A stretch of 47,318 nucleotides of DNA from Fidelibacterota bacterium (GTDB lineage: Bacteria > Fidelibacterota > Marinisomatia > Marinisomatales > TCS55), in assembly GCA_002730315.1 (NCBI GenBank), contig PBZW01000070.1, positions 1 to 47,318 of the forward strand, written 5' to 3'. A program made the position numbers and the translations under genes. Of the stretch, positions 1 to 9,994 are shown piece after piece. The stretch's first letter is position 1, and each line of letters begins with the position of its first letter. The notes beneath the pieces were generated by a model. The model was not told the DNA's origin and did not search any database. It saw nothing but the letters and a program-made list of their open reading frames with translations.

Positions 1-1992
1 CACTATATCTCCAGATAAACAAATCAGTGAAACGCGGCTTCTTAATTTATTTTCAACGAGATTATGGTGCACTGCAGACACAACCAATGGCATCGGTAAG
101 GGTAAGAGTCCTTCTTGCAAATTTTCATCTGTCAGAAAAATTATTTTTGCTCCATTTGCAACTGCTTCTCTTGATTGTTTTTTTATTTTAGAAATATGTT
201 TTTCACAACTATTGTTTATCTCACAATGACAATATATTCGTTTATAGGGATATTTTTTCTTTAAACTATATAGTTTTTGAACTTCATTTGGCGACAAAAT
301 GGGGCTTTCAATACGTATTGCCCCGCTAAACGTTGGTCGCATATCCAATAAATTGTTTTCTGACCCAAGATATTTAAAAAGAGCCATAACGCCTCTTTCC
401 CTGATTGAATCAATTGGGGGATTGGTTACCTGCGCAAATGATTGTTTAAAGTAATCATAAAACCGGCGGTCTTGTTTGGATATAACTGCCGATGGTGTGT
501 CATCTCCCATTGAACCAATGGGTTCTCTTCCGCTTTCTGCCATAGGTATTAAGTAGCGGGTTAAGTCTTCTTTGGTCCAACCAAAGGCTATCCTTAATCG
601 TTTATCAAAACCTTCTTTAGGTAACCCAAATTGTTCAAATTCTTTTTTAGAAGATTTTCTTGATATAGTAGATAGGTATTTCCCCAATGAATCAGAAAAC
701 GAATTTTCTCCAGCTACAATTCTTTTCAAGTTGTGGTTATGTAATATACCTTTTCCTTTTAAGGATACGGCAAATATTTCACCAGCTCTCATATGGTGGT
801 GTACATCAAGATTTTTGTGAGCCACATCAATAATCCCTGCTTCTGACGCCATAATAACCAAACCATCTTTTGTAGTTGTATACCGTAATGGTCGCAAACC
901 GTTGCGATCCATTTTGGCAGCAACATAGTCCCCATCTGTAAATATCATGGCGGCTGGGCCATCCCAGGGTTCCATAAAATTTTCATTATATATATAAAAA
1001 TCCTTCAAGCTTTTTGGAATGAATTGATCGTATTCATATGGGTCAGGAATCATCATCATCATACTGCTGAATAGGCTTCGACCGCTTCTTACCAAAAATT
1101 CCAACACATGATCGAAGCTTTCCGAATCGCTCCCTTTATTATTGGTAATTGGTTTTAAAAATTCCAAGTCATCTTTCCAAAATCTGGATTTAATCACCCT
1201 TTCACGAGCTTTCATCCACAGGCGATTTCCTTTTATTGTATTTATTTCACCATTATGAGCAATCATTCTAAATGGTTGTGCCATAGACCAGGTTGATTGA
1301 GTATTGGTAGAAAACCTTTCATGGAACACCGCGAGTTTAACCACATATTTTTCATGTGTTAAATCCTGATAAAAGTGATCCAGTTGAGCAGATGTCATCA
1401 ACCCTTTATAAACAATAGTTTTAGAGGATAATGAACAGATGTAGGATTTCTTTTTCTGATTAATAATATCTTTTTCTATTACTTTTCTGAATAAATACAA
1501 CCTCGCTTCAAGAGAGTGATTATTTATTCTGTTTTCGGACAAGAAAAATTGCACGATTAATGGTTGCTTGGATTGGGCATATTGTCCTAATACCTTTGAA
1601 TTCACTTTTACATTCCTAAAAGCAACTACAGTAAATCCGCGGAATTTCGCATGTTTATTTACTGTATTTTTCAACCATTTAATTTCCCTAGAAGTAGTAA
1701 ACACCATTCCAACAGAAAATTTCTTTCGCTTTGGTATGTTTATTCCTAATTCTTCCTGTAGAATTTCTCGAAAAAATAGTTTAGGTATATCCGTAAGTAT
1801 ACCCGCGCCGTCTCCAGTCTCCTTATCAGCTGATATTGCTCCCCTATGAGCCAATCTTTTTAAACCTTTAATAGCTAAGGGCAGTACCCTGCTTTCCGGT
1901 TTTCCGGAAAGTGTCACAATAAAACCTGCTCCACAAGCATCATGGAACAAATCTTTATTAAAAAAAGGGTATATGTTTTTATTTTTTCTCAC
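1..1992 (-). CDS. gltB: Glutamate synthase large subunit, N-terminal part (3' end truncated by window edge)
   Basis: Not in ORF track because it has no stop in the window. Minus-strand translation from GTG at 1992: VRKNKNIYPFFNKDLFHDACGAGFIVTLSGKPESRVLPLAIKGLKRLAHRGAISADKETGDGAGIL..., with the class-II glutaminase DACGAGF and HRGA..DGAG motifs. Downstream WSMAQPFRMIAHNGEINTIKGNRLWM and EPWDGPAAMIFTDGDYVAAKMDRNGLRPLRY are typical GltB. Confidence 0.95.
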   Translation of the reverse strand, partial: MRKNKNIYPFFNKDLFHDACGAGFIVTLSGKPESRVLPLAIKGLKRLAHRGAISADKETGDGAGILTDIPKLFFREILQEELGINIPKRKKFSVGMVFTTSREIKWLKNTVNKHAKFRGFTVVAFRNVKVNSKVLGQYAQSKQPLIVQFFLSENRINNHSLEARLYLFRKVIEKDIINQKKKSYICSLSSKTIVYKGLMTSAQLDHFYQDLTHEKYVVKLAVFHERFSTNTQSTWSMAQPFRMIAHNGEINTIKGNRLWMKARERVIKSRFWKDDLEFLKPITNNKGSDSESFDHVLEFLVRSGRSLFSSMMMMIPDPYEYDQFIPKSLKDFYIYNENFMEPWDGPAAMIFTDGDYVAAKMDRNGLRPLRYTTTKDGLVIMASEAGIIDVAHKNLDVHHHMRAGEIFAVSLKGKGILHNHNLKRIVAGENSFSDSLGKYLSTISRKSSKKEFEQFGLPKEGFDKRLRIAFGWTKEDLTRYLIPMAESGREPIGSMGDDTPSAVISKQDRRFYDYFKQSFAQVTNPPIDSIRERGVMALFKYLGSENNLLDMRPTFSGAIRIESPILSPNEVQKLYSLKKKYPYKRIYCHCEINNSCEKHISKIKKQSREAVANGAKIIFLTDENLQEGLLPLPMPLVVSAVHHNLVENKLRSRVSLICLSGDIV

Positions 1993-2197
1993 AAGAAATT
2001 CTACTTATTTGGAGTTTGGTGGAAAATAATTGCCCCAACAATGTTGTGGGGCAAAAAAATAAACTATAAAGAATTAAGGCGTATTAGACCATTAATATCT
2101 GCTAAATTTATTTTCTAAAGGTCGGGATTTCTTATTGCCCCTGTGTTTTTACTCCACAAACATTAAACCTTGAAAATGCATAATTCAATAATCTTTA

Positions 2198-2674
2198 TTA
2201 AGTAATATTGTGTAATTCCATTAATGTTATTAGGTCATTCATCATGGTCTCTTTATATGTTGAGAGAACTACGTTTGACTGCGTTCGCGACACGCCTGGC
2301 CAATTTTGAATTTCATATAATAAATCTTCCAGAGCTTGTGAACTTTTCACACGTACTTTTAAAATATGCGATCCACCCCCTGTAATAGAATGGCACTCCA
2401 AAATTGCTTTTGTTTCTTTGGCTTTCTCTATAAATCCATCGTAATGATCAGAATGTTCACTAATAATAAAAACAAAGGCTGTAAGGTCAAGGCCTATCTG
2501 TTTATGATCTAAAATAGCTGAAAATTGTTTTATGAGTCCCTTTTCAGTTAATTTTTTGATCCGTTCTCCCACCGCAGGGATAGAGAGGTCTACTTCTTTA
2601 GCAATATCGCTAGCTGTTGAACGGCCATTTTCTTGAAGGATATCTAAAATTTGGATATCTTTTTTGTCAAACAT
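2198..2674 (-). CDS. Lrp/AsnC family transcriptional regulator
   Basis: 158 aa; N-terminal HTH (KKDIQILDILQENGRSTASDIAKEVDLSIPAVGERIKKLTEKGLIKQFSAILD) and C-terminal RAM-like domain. Confidence 0.93.
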   Translation of the reverse strand: MFDKKDIQILDILQENGRSTASDIAKEVDLSIPAVGERIKKLTEKGLIKQFSAILDHKQIGLDLTAFVFIISEHSDHYDGFIEKAKETKAILECHSITGGGSHILKVRVKSSQALEDLLYEIQNWPGVSRTQSNVVLSTYKETMMNDLITLMELHNIT

Positions 2675-2797
2675 ATCTACAACCTTTTTATTGTTAATAG
2701 AACTTATTGCTGAAATATTTTACTAGAAAGAAAGAGTTTTCTAATATTTTTACTAGTTATAACCCTTTTTTCTGTAAATAATAAATAATTACACTAT

Positions 2798-5557
2798 TTA
2801 AAAATAAAAACCCCATTGCATCAGCATTCGCAAGGTAAAATTATCTTCTCCCCCGACTGGATGTGAAACCCAGACAGGGAAGTATAATCCTATTTCCATT
2901 ATTGTTTGAGACTCTAAGCCGATACCGGCAGATATATATACTTTATCACTTCTGTTTAATTGATCAATCCGTTCCAACAATGTACCTTTTTTATCGCTAA
3001 TTATAGCACCATCTATATATACCATGGGCCATGCTGCCGCCTCTGTTTCAAAGCCAACACTAACGCCGCCGCTTAAAATATTGTCATGCCATTCTTTTTC
3101 ATCCGACGCAACACCTCGGAATAAAGGTATGCGCCCTTCCCGCTGCTGCCAAACTTTAGGTACATATAATAACCTGTAGTCAAGCTCATTTCCTGCACGT
3201 TCGTCCCAAACAAATCCTGCTTCGCTGTGCAGCCTAATGATAAATCCCTCAAATTTATGTGTCTCCACATCAGCAGAAATTCCAAAGTTGTAAAAAGACA
3301 CTTCTTCTTGAAAACCGTAAAGCAAATGAGTTTCCACCAGGTAGCGCTGTGTGGCCGAATATGAAAAAATAGTCCATTTTTCCTTCAATTTCACGCTTTG
3401 ACCGGTTGTCCACCAAGCGCTTGAATCTGATGCAATATATTCAGTGCTGGAAATAGTTGATGTTAAACGGGAGTAATAGGATTCGCCTTGTACTGCTAAA
3501 TATTTTGGTTCACCGAAATAATTATTAAATGAAAGTTTCGTCCATTTTTTAGGATATTCATATCCTTTCTCTAATTCCCAAAATGTATTGGCTGTAGACT
3601 CTAAAGGTGTCCTATAATTGATTTTCCCTCCCCAATTATGTTTAGGCACACCTATCGAAAATGTAATTTCAAAATCAAACAGGTTTTGATAAAACGCTGG
3701 CATTATGGGCATCAGATTTATACCCAAACCACCGGAAAATTTTACTCCTGTACGCCAATTGCCACGCCAATCTCTTTTTAATTTAGGCCTATAATAAACT
3801 TTATATGTCTCCCAACTAGGTAGTCCATAATCGGGCTGCAGCGACACCCGCCGTGGCCAGCGGTTATTGAAGCGGTTATCATCAAAAAGTTTTTTACGGG
3901 GATCTAAAATAACTGATACAGCCGGAGATGATGTTGCCAGATTTATTGTTTTATTTGTTTTTATATCAACCTGTTTCAATAGTGTACTATCCCCATTTTC
4001 AGTAATGATTAATATGTCGACAGGCATGATCCAGCTGCCCTCAAAAGACGTTATAATTTGATTATGCCATTGTCTGTGTTTAAACTGACTATCAACGTTT
4101 TTTATCTCAAGGTCAGGGCTTATATTTGTTGTTAAAGCCAGCCTGAAATTATCTGCAATTTCTTTTTCAGAATGTTGTTCTACTACCACAATAAAATCTT
4201 CTGTGTTTGTTGTTTTCCCTTTGAAAAGGAGACAATAATTAAACATGATGTTTCTCATGACGGAGTCGCCTACTGTTGCCTGTAAATTCTGTAATGCATG
4301 GTTCCCCACAATATACTTACTGTAAATATTTGCTACTGTTTCCCAGTTGATCTGCTTACCTGGCTGATAAACTGGGGGAAGTGATTTTTCTCCAATAACA
4401 TCCATAAGGAAACGGGTCCAGTCTTCAGTATCCATTGTTTTTATATCAGACCAAATATTTATGTCGGGTAACGGGTCAGTAAAAGTAAAGGGATCTGCTT
4501 CATCCTTTTGTGACTGGGCAAACAGCCAACTTGCGTATTCAGCAAAGGATTCATTGAGCCAGACATCTCTATACTCATCCGCCTGGATAGAATAATCAAA
4601 CCATTGATGTGCCATTTCATGGTCCAGTACATGTTCAATATCAATATGACCTTGGAAAATTATATAATTACCGTTAGTAACAGCATGTGTCCCCAGGGAA
4701 TATCCGATGCCGATTACCAGTTTATCCATCAAGGCATTGCCAAATCGTTGTTCATAAAATGGTATCAATGCCTGCAAGTGTTCTGCAGTTTTTTGAACAC
4801 GCTTTGTTTGTGTCTTCGGGGCAATGATTTCTACTTGAACACCGCTTATGTTTAATTCTGTTTTATGCATTCCCTGCACAATAAGTGCACTGCAAGATAG
4901 TGTAAAGTCATCCTTGAAAGAGTACTTCAAATGGCCTGTTTCAAGTTCATTCTGTTTTATAACATTGCCAGAAACACCCACCATAAAATCTTTTGGTATA
5001 GTTAAATCAACTTTATATTGTGCAAACTGGGTATAGGGTTTTATTGATTTAGTATATAATTCAGGGTGCCAGCCATCCGTATAATAATATTCAAGTACAG
5101 GGTAAAAATTGATAGCGTTATAGGTAGTAGTATCTTTTCTGGCACCGTATGCAGGCAGGTGAGGATTACCTGATGAGGTAAAAAATGTTTTAAAGGGAAT
5201 ATCAATTATTACTGTTTCACCCTGTTTAACAGCAGGAAACAAACCTATTTTTAATACTAAGCTGTCTTGCCCGCTAATATGCCCCGTATGGGAACAGCGC
5301 ACTTCAGATATTTCAGTTAATGGTGCCTTGCTTGCAGAATAATTACTGGCGTTATGAAAATATAATTGTTTTAGCTCATCCTTTGTATTGTTAACAATGC
5401 GAACATGATTTATACCTTCAATAAAACCAGCTGATTGATTTGTGCGCGGGTGAAAATAAATATCAAGGTTATACAATATATCAAGCCCATTTCCAAGCAC
5501 ACAGACTGGCAAGAGCAGGCTTACCTTTATTATTATTTTTCTAATCAGGACAAACAC
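2798..5557 (-). CDS. M1-like (gluzincin) metallopeptidase with C-terminal outer-membrane barrel-like region
   Basis: 919 aa; HEMAHQWF...NESFAEYASW gives HEXXH-18-E. The C-terminal third is rich in alternating aromatic/Gly beta strands and ends in ...LMQWGFYF. Signal-like N-terminus. Confidence 0.8.
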   Translation of the reverse strand: MFVLIRKIIIKVSLLLPVCVLGNGLDILYNLDIYFHPRTNQSAGFIEGINHVRIVNNTKDELKQLYFHNASNYSASKAPLTEISEVRCSHTGHISGQDSLVLKIGLFPAVKQGETVIIDIPFKTFFTSSGNPHLPAYGARKDTTTYNAINFYPVLEYYYTDGWHPELYTKSIKPYTQFAQYKVDLTIPKDFMVGVSGNVIKQNELETGHLKYSFKDDFTLSCSALIVQGMHKTELNISGVQVEIIAPKTQTKRVQKTAEHLQALIPFYEQRFGNALMDKLVIGIGYSLGTHAVTNGNYIIFQGHIDIEHVLDHEMAHQWFDYSIQADEYRDVWLNESFAEYASWLFAQSQKDEADPFTFTDPLPDINIWSDIKTMDTEDWTRFLMDVIGEKSLPPVYQPGKQINWETVANIYSKYIVGNHALQNLQATVGDSVMRNIMFNYCLLFKGKTTNTEDFIVVVEQHSEKEIADNFRLALTTNISPDLEIKNVDSQFKHRQWHNQIITSFEGSWIMPVDILIITENGDSTLLKQVDIKTNKTINLATSSPAVSVILDPRKKLFDDNRFNNRWPRRVSLQPDYGLPSWETYKVYYRPKLKRDWRGNWRTGVKFSGGLGINLMPIMPAFYQNLFDFEITFSIGVPKHNWGGKINYRTPLESTANTFWELEKGYEYPKKWTKLSFNNYFGEPKYLAVQGESYYSRLTSTISSTEYIASDSSAWWTTGQSVKLKEKWTIFSYSATQRYLVETHLLYGFQEEVSFYNFGISADVETHKFEGFIIRLHSEAGFVWDERAGNELDYRLLYVPKVWQQREGRIPLFRGVASDEKEWHDNILSGGVSVGFETEAAAWPMVYIDGAIISDKKGTLLERIDQLNRSDKVYISAGIGLESQTIMEIGLYFPVWVSHPVGGEDNFTLRMLMQWGFYF

Positions 5558-5560
5558 GCA

Positions 5561-6463
5561 TCAAAATAGAATACCGACAGCTAACCCGGAAATCCAGCCG
5601 CCGTTACCATAGGAATATACACCAGTTTCAAAATTATATATTTCATATGTCCATACTATGCCTAACCCAGTATCTGCAAAGAAATCACGAGTAAGACTTT
5701 GGCCTGTTAATTGCTTAAATCTATTAGTGGATGTTCCAAATTTTAATTTTAATTGATATGGGAATGTAAAAACACCCCCGAAACGTATATCCGTTGTGTT
5801 TGAAAATAGCTGATTATATACATCCATTGCCAAGTTCAAGGGCAGGTATGCCAGATCCTTTGAAATCGAAATGACCATTGCTGAAGGCAGTGTTTCTTTT
5901 TTTTCAGTATACTTTTTTATTACCGTACCCAAATTAATCAAACTAACACCTAATTTAGCATTCAGTTTTTTGAAAGTCACAATTGCACCTCCGGAAAAAG
6001 TAAACAATGCTGCCTGTTTTTTCTCTACAGAACTAAAAAAGAATCCTGTGCCTACTCCCCACGATAATGGCCAACGTTTGGAATGCCCAGCTGCTGCCCA
6101 ATTTAGCCAGGTATCTGCAGCAGAGTAATTTTCAGATTCTTGGTTCAATTTATCCCGGCCGGGAAATAATCCATAGTTCAAATGTCGCATACTATAGACC
6201 GTTACAGACTCTTTTCCTTTTAACGACAGGTGGACTGATTGTGCGGTGATATCAGCGGGATAGGATATAAAACTTATTTCAAACTGTCTGGGCAATGACC
6301 ATAAAGCTGCGGGGTTCGCTGCGCCAGCGGTAACATTAGTTACTGTTCCCCCGGCACCAGTAAGCGACATGCGGTGCGGGTGGTACCAGTTTTCAAGGCC
6401 CGAGAAAGCGCTCCCTGCTGTTAACAGGTTATATAATAAAAAACATTGGGCAGCGGTTTTCAT
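5561..6463 (-). CDS. Putative outer-membrane beta-barrel protein, PorV/PorQ-like
   Basis: 300 aa; signal peptide, then RMSLTGAGGTVTNVTAGAANPAALWSLPRQFEISFISYPADI, resembling N-termini of PorV/PorQ/UPF0164-type barrels; glycine/aromatic strands, ends ...GLAVGILF. Confidence 0.55.
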   Translation of the reverse strand: MKTAAQCFLLYNLLTAGSAFSGLENWYHPHRMSLTGAGGTVTNVTAGAANPAALWSLPRQFEISFISYPADITAQSVHLSLKGKESVTVYSMRHLNYGLFPGRDKLNQESENYSAADTWLNWAAAGHSKRWPLSWGVGTGFFFSSVEKKQAALFTFSGGAIVTFKKLNAKLGVSLINLGTVIKKYTEKKETLPSAMVISISKDLAYLPLNLAMDVYNQLFSNTTDIRFGGVFTFPYQLKLKFGTSTNRFKQLTGQSLTRDFFADTGLGIVWTYEIYNFETGVYSYGNGGWISGLAVGILF

Positions 6464-8688
6464 AATACGGAAATAGGATTTACATCAACAAATGCTTTTA
6501 TACTAGAAGGTAATTTATCCAGCAGGCCTGCTGAAAACCGTTTTTGTAAAAACGAATGGAGTTTTTTCCCGTTGGTATCATATTTTTTATCAGATTTAAG
6601 TATAATATGCATACGATATTTCCCCCGCAACCGTTCCCGATAACAATTAGCTGGTCCTAATATTTCTATACCTTTCGCTGGCGATCTCAAATTTTTTCTT
6701 ATCTTATCAGTATAAGTATTAACATGATCTTTTTTTATACCCTCTACTTCAATACGTATCATCCAAGCAAAAGGCGTGTAATTAAGTTCCTGTCGCTCGC
6801 TTAAAGCAATATTATAATATGTTTTTTGATCCAGCTTGGCTGCATGTTTTAATACCGGATTGTCAGGATTATATGTTTGGATGACGACTTCACCAGGTTT
6901 CTTCCTGCCGGAGCGGCCAGCGGCCTGGTAAATTAGCTGAAAAACTTTTTCACCGGAACGAAAGTCTGGTAAAAATAGCCCGGTGTCACCATTAACGATT
7001 CCTACCAGCGTCGCATTATCAAAATCCAATCCCTTGGCAACCATTTGTGTACCAATTAATACATCAACCTCCCCATTCGCAAATTTTTCCAACGTCTTTG
7101 TCATCGCAACAGTATTGCGGGCAGTATCAAAATCAATCCTCGCTGTTTTTACATTTGGAAATAACCCGTGAATAATATCTTCAACTTTCTGGGTTCCTGT
7201 TCCCAGGAGCTTCATGTTGATACTGGCACATTGCCGGCAAGCAATTGCAATTTTACCTGTTTTATAACCGCAAAAATGGCATTTCAGTACACGCTCATAG
7301 CTATGATAGGTCAATGCAACTTCACACTGTGTACACGTTTCAACGGAACCACAATCCCCGCATCGTAAAATGGGTGCAAAACCTCTTCTGTTTTGCAATA
7401 GAATTACCTGTTCGCTCTTGGCGAATCTGTTTTCCATCTTTTTCATGAGCATACTAGAGATAACTTGTTGAAATTTACCTGTTTCTTCCTGCTCTTTAAT
7501 CATATCTACAACATGTACCCGGGGATAAGGGACACTACCATAACGCTCATTTAAACGCAGATATATATATTTTCCCTTAACATGATTATAATAGCTTTCC
7601 AGGCTGGGGGTAGCGCTGGACATAATAACCAATGCATTATGCAGTGTCCCCCGCATTAAAGCAATATCCCGGGCATGATATCTTGGCGCCGGGGATTCCT
7701 GTTTAAACGAATATTCCTGTTCTTCATCAATAATGATAATACCCAGATTTTTCAACGGGGCAAATACAGCGCTTCGTGCGCCAATAATAACATTTATATT
7801 CCCTGTGCAAACCTGTTTCCATATCCATGCCCGAGCAGAATGGGACAGTCTTGAATGCCACAAAGCAACCTGGTCTCCGAAAACGGCCCTGAATCGTCCT
7901 GCTATTTGCGGAGTTAATGATATTTCCGGGAGCAGTAAAATAGCTGCTTTATCCATAGCCAGGGCCTGGCGCACTATTTCAATATATATTTCTGTTTTTC
8001 CGCTGCTTGTAACTCCATGCAGTAATGTTGGGCTAAATTTTCCTGAATTTAATTTTTGACTCAATTCATCCAATACAATTCTTTGCTCTGCGGTAAATAC
8101 TATTTTTTTATATATCTTGGAAAATGTAAACCCGGTAACGTCTGGTAAATTTATCTGTTCATCCAAATCCACAAGCCCTTTATCAAACAACGATTTGCAT
8201 ATCATATTGGGGCCGCTTACTAAATGTTTGAGTGCTGAAACTTGAACAGCTCCATCTTGAGTAGACAAATATTGTAATACTCTTGTTTGGGCCGGCGCTC
8301 TTTTTTGCAGGCGTTCATAATCTTTGCCAAATGACTTAAACGTAACAAGACTGGTTATCGGTGGCGAATACTTTGCAGAGAGTTTTGCAGGCAAAACCGT
8401 TTTTACAACTTGTCCCAAGGGAGTATAATAATAAGAACTCATCCATTGAGCTAAATCCCACAATTTTTTATCCATAACCGGTTGTGGGTCCACAAGCTGT
8501 TTTATGTTTCTGTGTTCACCTCTATAATCTGATTTAGTAAACCTGGCAACAACAATACCCGTAACCATACGTTTTCCCAAAGGAGCTTTAACACGTGTTC
8601 CTACTCGAATCTGATCAATAAATTCTTTGGGGACACGATAAGTAAACTGTCTATAACTGGAGATGGGAAAGGCAACATCTACAAACAT
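6460..8688 (-). CDS. priA: Primosomal protein N' (replication restart helicase PriA)
   Basis: ORF extends to 8718; the likely start is the internal Met at 8688 (MFVDVAFPISSYRQFTYRVP). Walker A GVTSSGKTEIY, DEEQEYSFKQE, zinc-binding CGDCGSVETCTQCEVALTYH...CHFCGYKTGKIAIACRQC, and GTQMVAKGLDF. Confidence 0.95.
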   Translation of the reverse strand: MFVDVAFPISSYRQFTYRVPKEFIDQIRVGTRVKAPLGKRMVTGIVVARFTKSDYRGEHRNIKQLVDPQPVMDKKLWDLAQWMSSYYYTPLGQVVKTVLPAKLSAKYSPPITSLVTFKSFGKDYERLQKRAPAQTRVLQYLSTQDGAVQVSALKHLVSGPNMICKSLFDKGLVDLDEQINLPDVTGFTFSKIYKKIVFTAEQRIVLDELSQKLNSGKFSPTLLHGVTSSGKTEIYIEIVRQALAMDKAAILLLPEISLTPQIAGRFRAVFGDQVALWHSRLSHSARAWIWKQVCTGNINVIIGARSAVFAPLKNLGIIIIDEEQEYSFKQESPAPRYHARDIALMRGTLHNALVIMSSATPSLESYYNHVKGKYIYLRLNERYGSVPYPRVHVVDMIKEQEETGKFQQVISSMLMKKMENRFAKSEQVILLQNRRGFAPILRCGDCGSVETCTQCEVALTYHSYERVLKCHFCGYKTGKIAIACRQCASINMKLLGTGTQKVEDIIHGLFPNVKTARIDFDTARNTVAMTKTLEKFANGEVDVLIGTQMVAKGLDFDNATLVGIVNGDTGLFLPDFRSGEKVFQLIYQAAGRSGRKKPGEVVIQTYNPDNPVLKHAAKLDQKTYYNIALSERQELNYTPFAWMIRIEVEGIKKDHVNTYTDKIRKNLRSPAKGIEILGPANCYRERLRGKYRMHIILKSDKKYDTNGKKLHSFLQKRFSAGLLDKLPSSIKAFVDVNPISVL

Positions 8689-8742
8689 AATCGCTGAAAA
8701 TAGATGCAGTGACAACATACAGCAAGAATTCTTTATATAAAA

Positions 8743-8774
8743 AATAACCCCCGGCGTTTCTGGCGGGGGTTATT
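8743..8774 (-). terminator. Rho-independent terminator downstream of rplI
   Basis: On the minus strand AATAACCCCCG-CCAGAAACGC-CGGGGGTTATT followed by TTTT: perfect 11-bp stem between the rplI stop and priA start. Confidence 0.9.
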
Positions 8775-8798
8775 AGAACCGTATTAAGTAATCGATTC

Positions 8799-9242
8799 TT
8801 ATGTTTTAATTACGTATACCTTTAATTCAGGCTTCATTTCTGCAGAAACGCGTACGGGGATGTGATAAATGCCCAATGCCTTTATAGATTCTTTAAGCTC
8901 AATACGGTGACGCTCTACGGCAATTCCTTTTTCTTCCAGCTTCTTATGGATATCATTGGTGGTTACTGCACCAAACATTTTTTCTTCTTCACCCACTTGC
9001 ACTTCAAATGTCATTTCCAGGTCTTTCAATTGTTCCGAAAGCTCAAGATTCATTTTCTTATCGTGATTGCGGCGTTTATCCGCGTTTCGCTTACGTTCAT
9101 CAGCAATAGCAAGATTGCGTTTTGATGCCCGCAAAGCCAGACTCCTGGGGAAAAGGTAATTTCGGGCATAACCCGGTTTTACATTTACAATATCACCGGC
9201 TGTGCCTAAGGTGTCTACATCCTGGAGTAAAATTATATCCAT
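8799..9242 (-). CDS. rplI: 50S ribosomal protein L9
   Basis: 147 aa; MDIILLQDVDTLGTAGDIVNVKPGYARNYLFPRSLA is classic L9. Confidence 0.97.
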   Translation of the reverse strand: MDIILLQDVDTLGTAGDIVNVKPGYARNYLFPRSLALRASKRNLAIADERKRNADKRRNHDKKMNLELSEQLKDLEMTFEVQVGEEEKMFGAVTTNDIHKKLEEKGIAVERHRIELKESIKALGIYHIPVRVSAEMKPELKVYVIKT

Positions 9243-9271
9243 GAGTCAAGTCCTTCTGGTTTATAAATGGT

Positions 9272-9499
9272 TTAGTTGTCGCCTAAATTTGTATAGGGCA
9301 TTAAAGCAATGTTCCTTGCTCGTTTGATTGCCCGAATCAATTTCCGATGCATTTTTGCACTGGTACCTGTAACACGACGAGGCATTATTTTACCTTGTTC
9401 AGTAACGAAGCGCCGCAGCAACTTAACCTCTTTATAATCGATTTCTGTAATAGCGTTTTCTTTGAAATAACAAAACTTTTTACGACTTACAAATGCCAT
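9272..9499 (-). CDS. rpsR: 30S ribosomal protein S18
   Basis: 75 aa; [53 protein letters not shown]. Confidence 0.97.
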   Translation of the reverse strand: MAFVSRKKFCYFKENAITEIDYKEVKLLRRFVTEQGKIMPRRVTGTSAKMHRKLIRAIKRARNIALMPYTNLGDN

Positions 9500-9517
9500 G
9501 ATTTCCTCTTTTAATTA

Positions 9518-9979
9518 TTATGCTGAAGTTTCTTCTTCAACAGTTTCTGATGGTTGTTCAGTTTCTTCTTTTTCATTTTCAACAGGAGCCTGCGCTGTTT
9601 CCTTAATCAAACCCTGTATTTCTTCCGCCTGTAGCAATTCTTCAATCATATCAGAGCTGTCATCAAGTATTTCATCTTCTAATTCTTGGGGTCTTACATC
9701 CAGGCGAACTGTTTGATAACGCAGTACAGAATTATTCAATTTCATAAAATCATCAAATCCATTTAAGGAGCTAGTGGTTTGTGTTTCGAATTGTAAGATT
9801 ATATATATCCCATACTTATGCTGGTCGATAGGGTATGCCAGACGTTTCTTTCCCCATACCCTATGATTGATTACAGAACTTAATTTGGATACATGTTCAT
9901 CTATCTCTTTAATGATATTATCCACCTGAGCTTGTTCAAAATTGGGATTCAGTATATAGAGTGTTTCATAATAACGCAT
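9518..9979 (-). CDS. rpsF: 30S ribosomal protein S6 with acidic C-terminal extension
   Basis: 153 aa; [12 protein letters not shown]...[25 protein letters not shown]...LRYQTVRLD, then an E/Q-rich tail. Confidence 0.95.
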   Translation of the reverse strand: MRYYETLYILNPNFEQAQVDNIIKEIDEHVSKLSSVINHRVWGKKRLAYPIDQHKYGIYIILQFETQTTSSLNGFDDFMKLNNSVLRYQTVRLDVRPQELEDEILDDSSDMIEELLQAEEIQGLIKETAQAPVENEKEETEQPSETVEEETSA

Positions 9980-9994
9980 AGATTCTCCTCAAAC

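Noticed and set aside
572-1849. Plus-strand ORFs at 572-820 and 1568-1849
   Set aside because: Antisense shadows of the truncated gltB gene, which is clearly coding on the minus strand.
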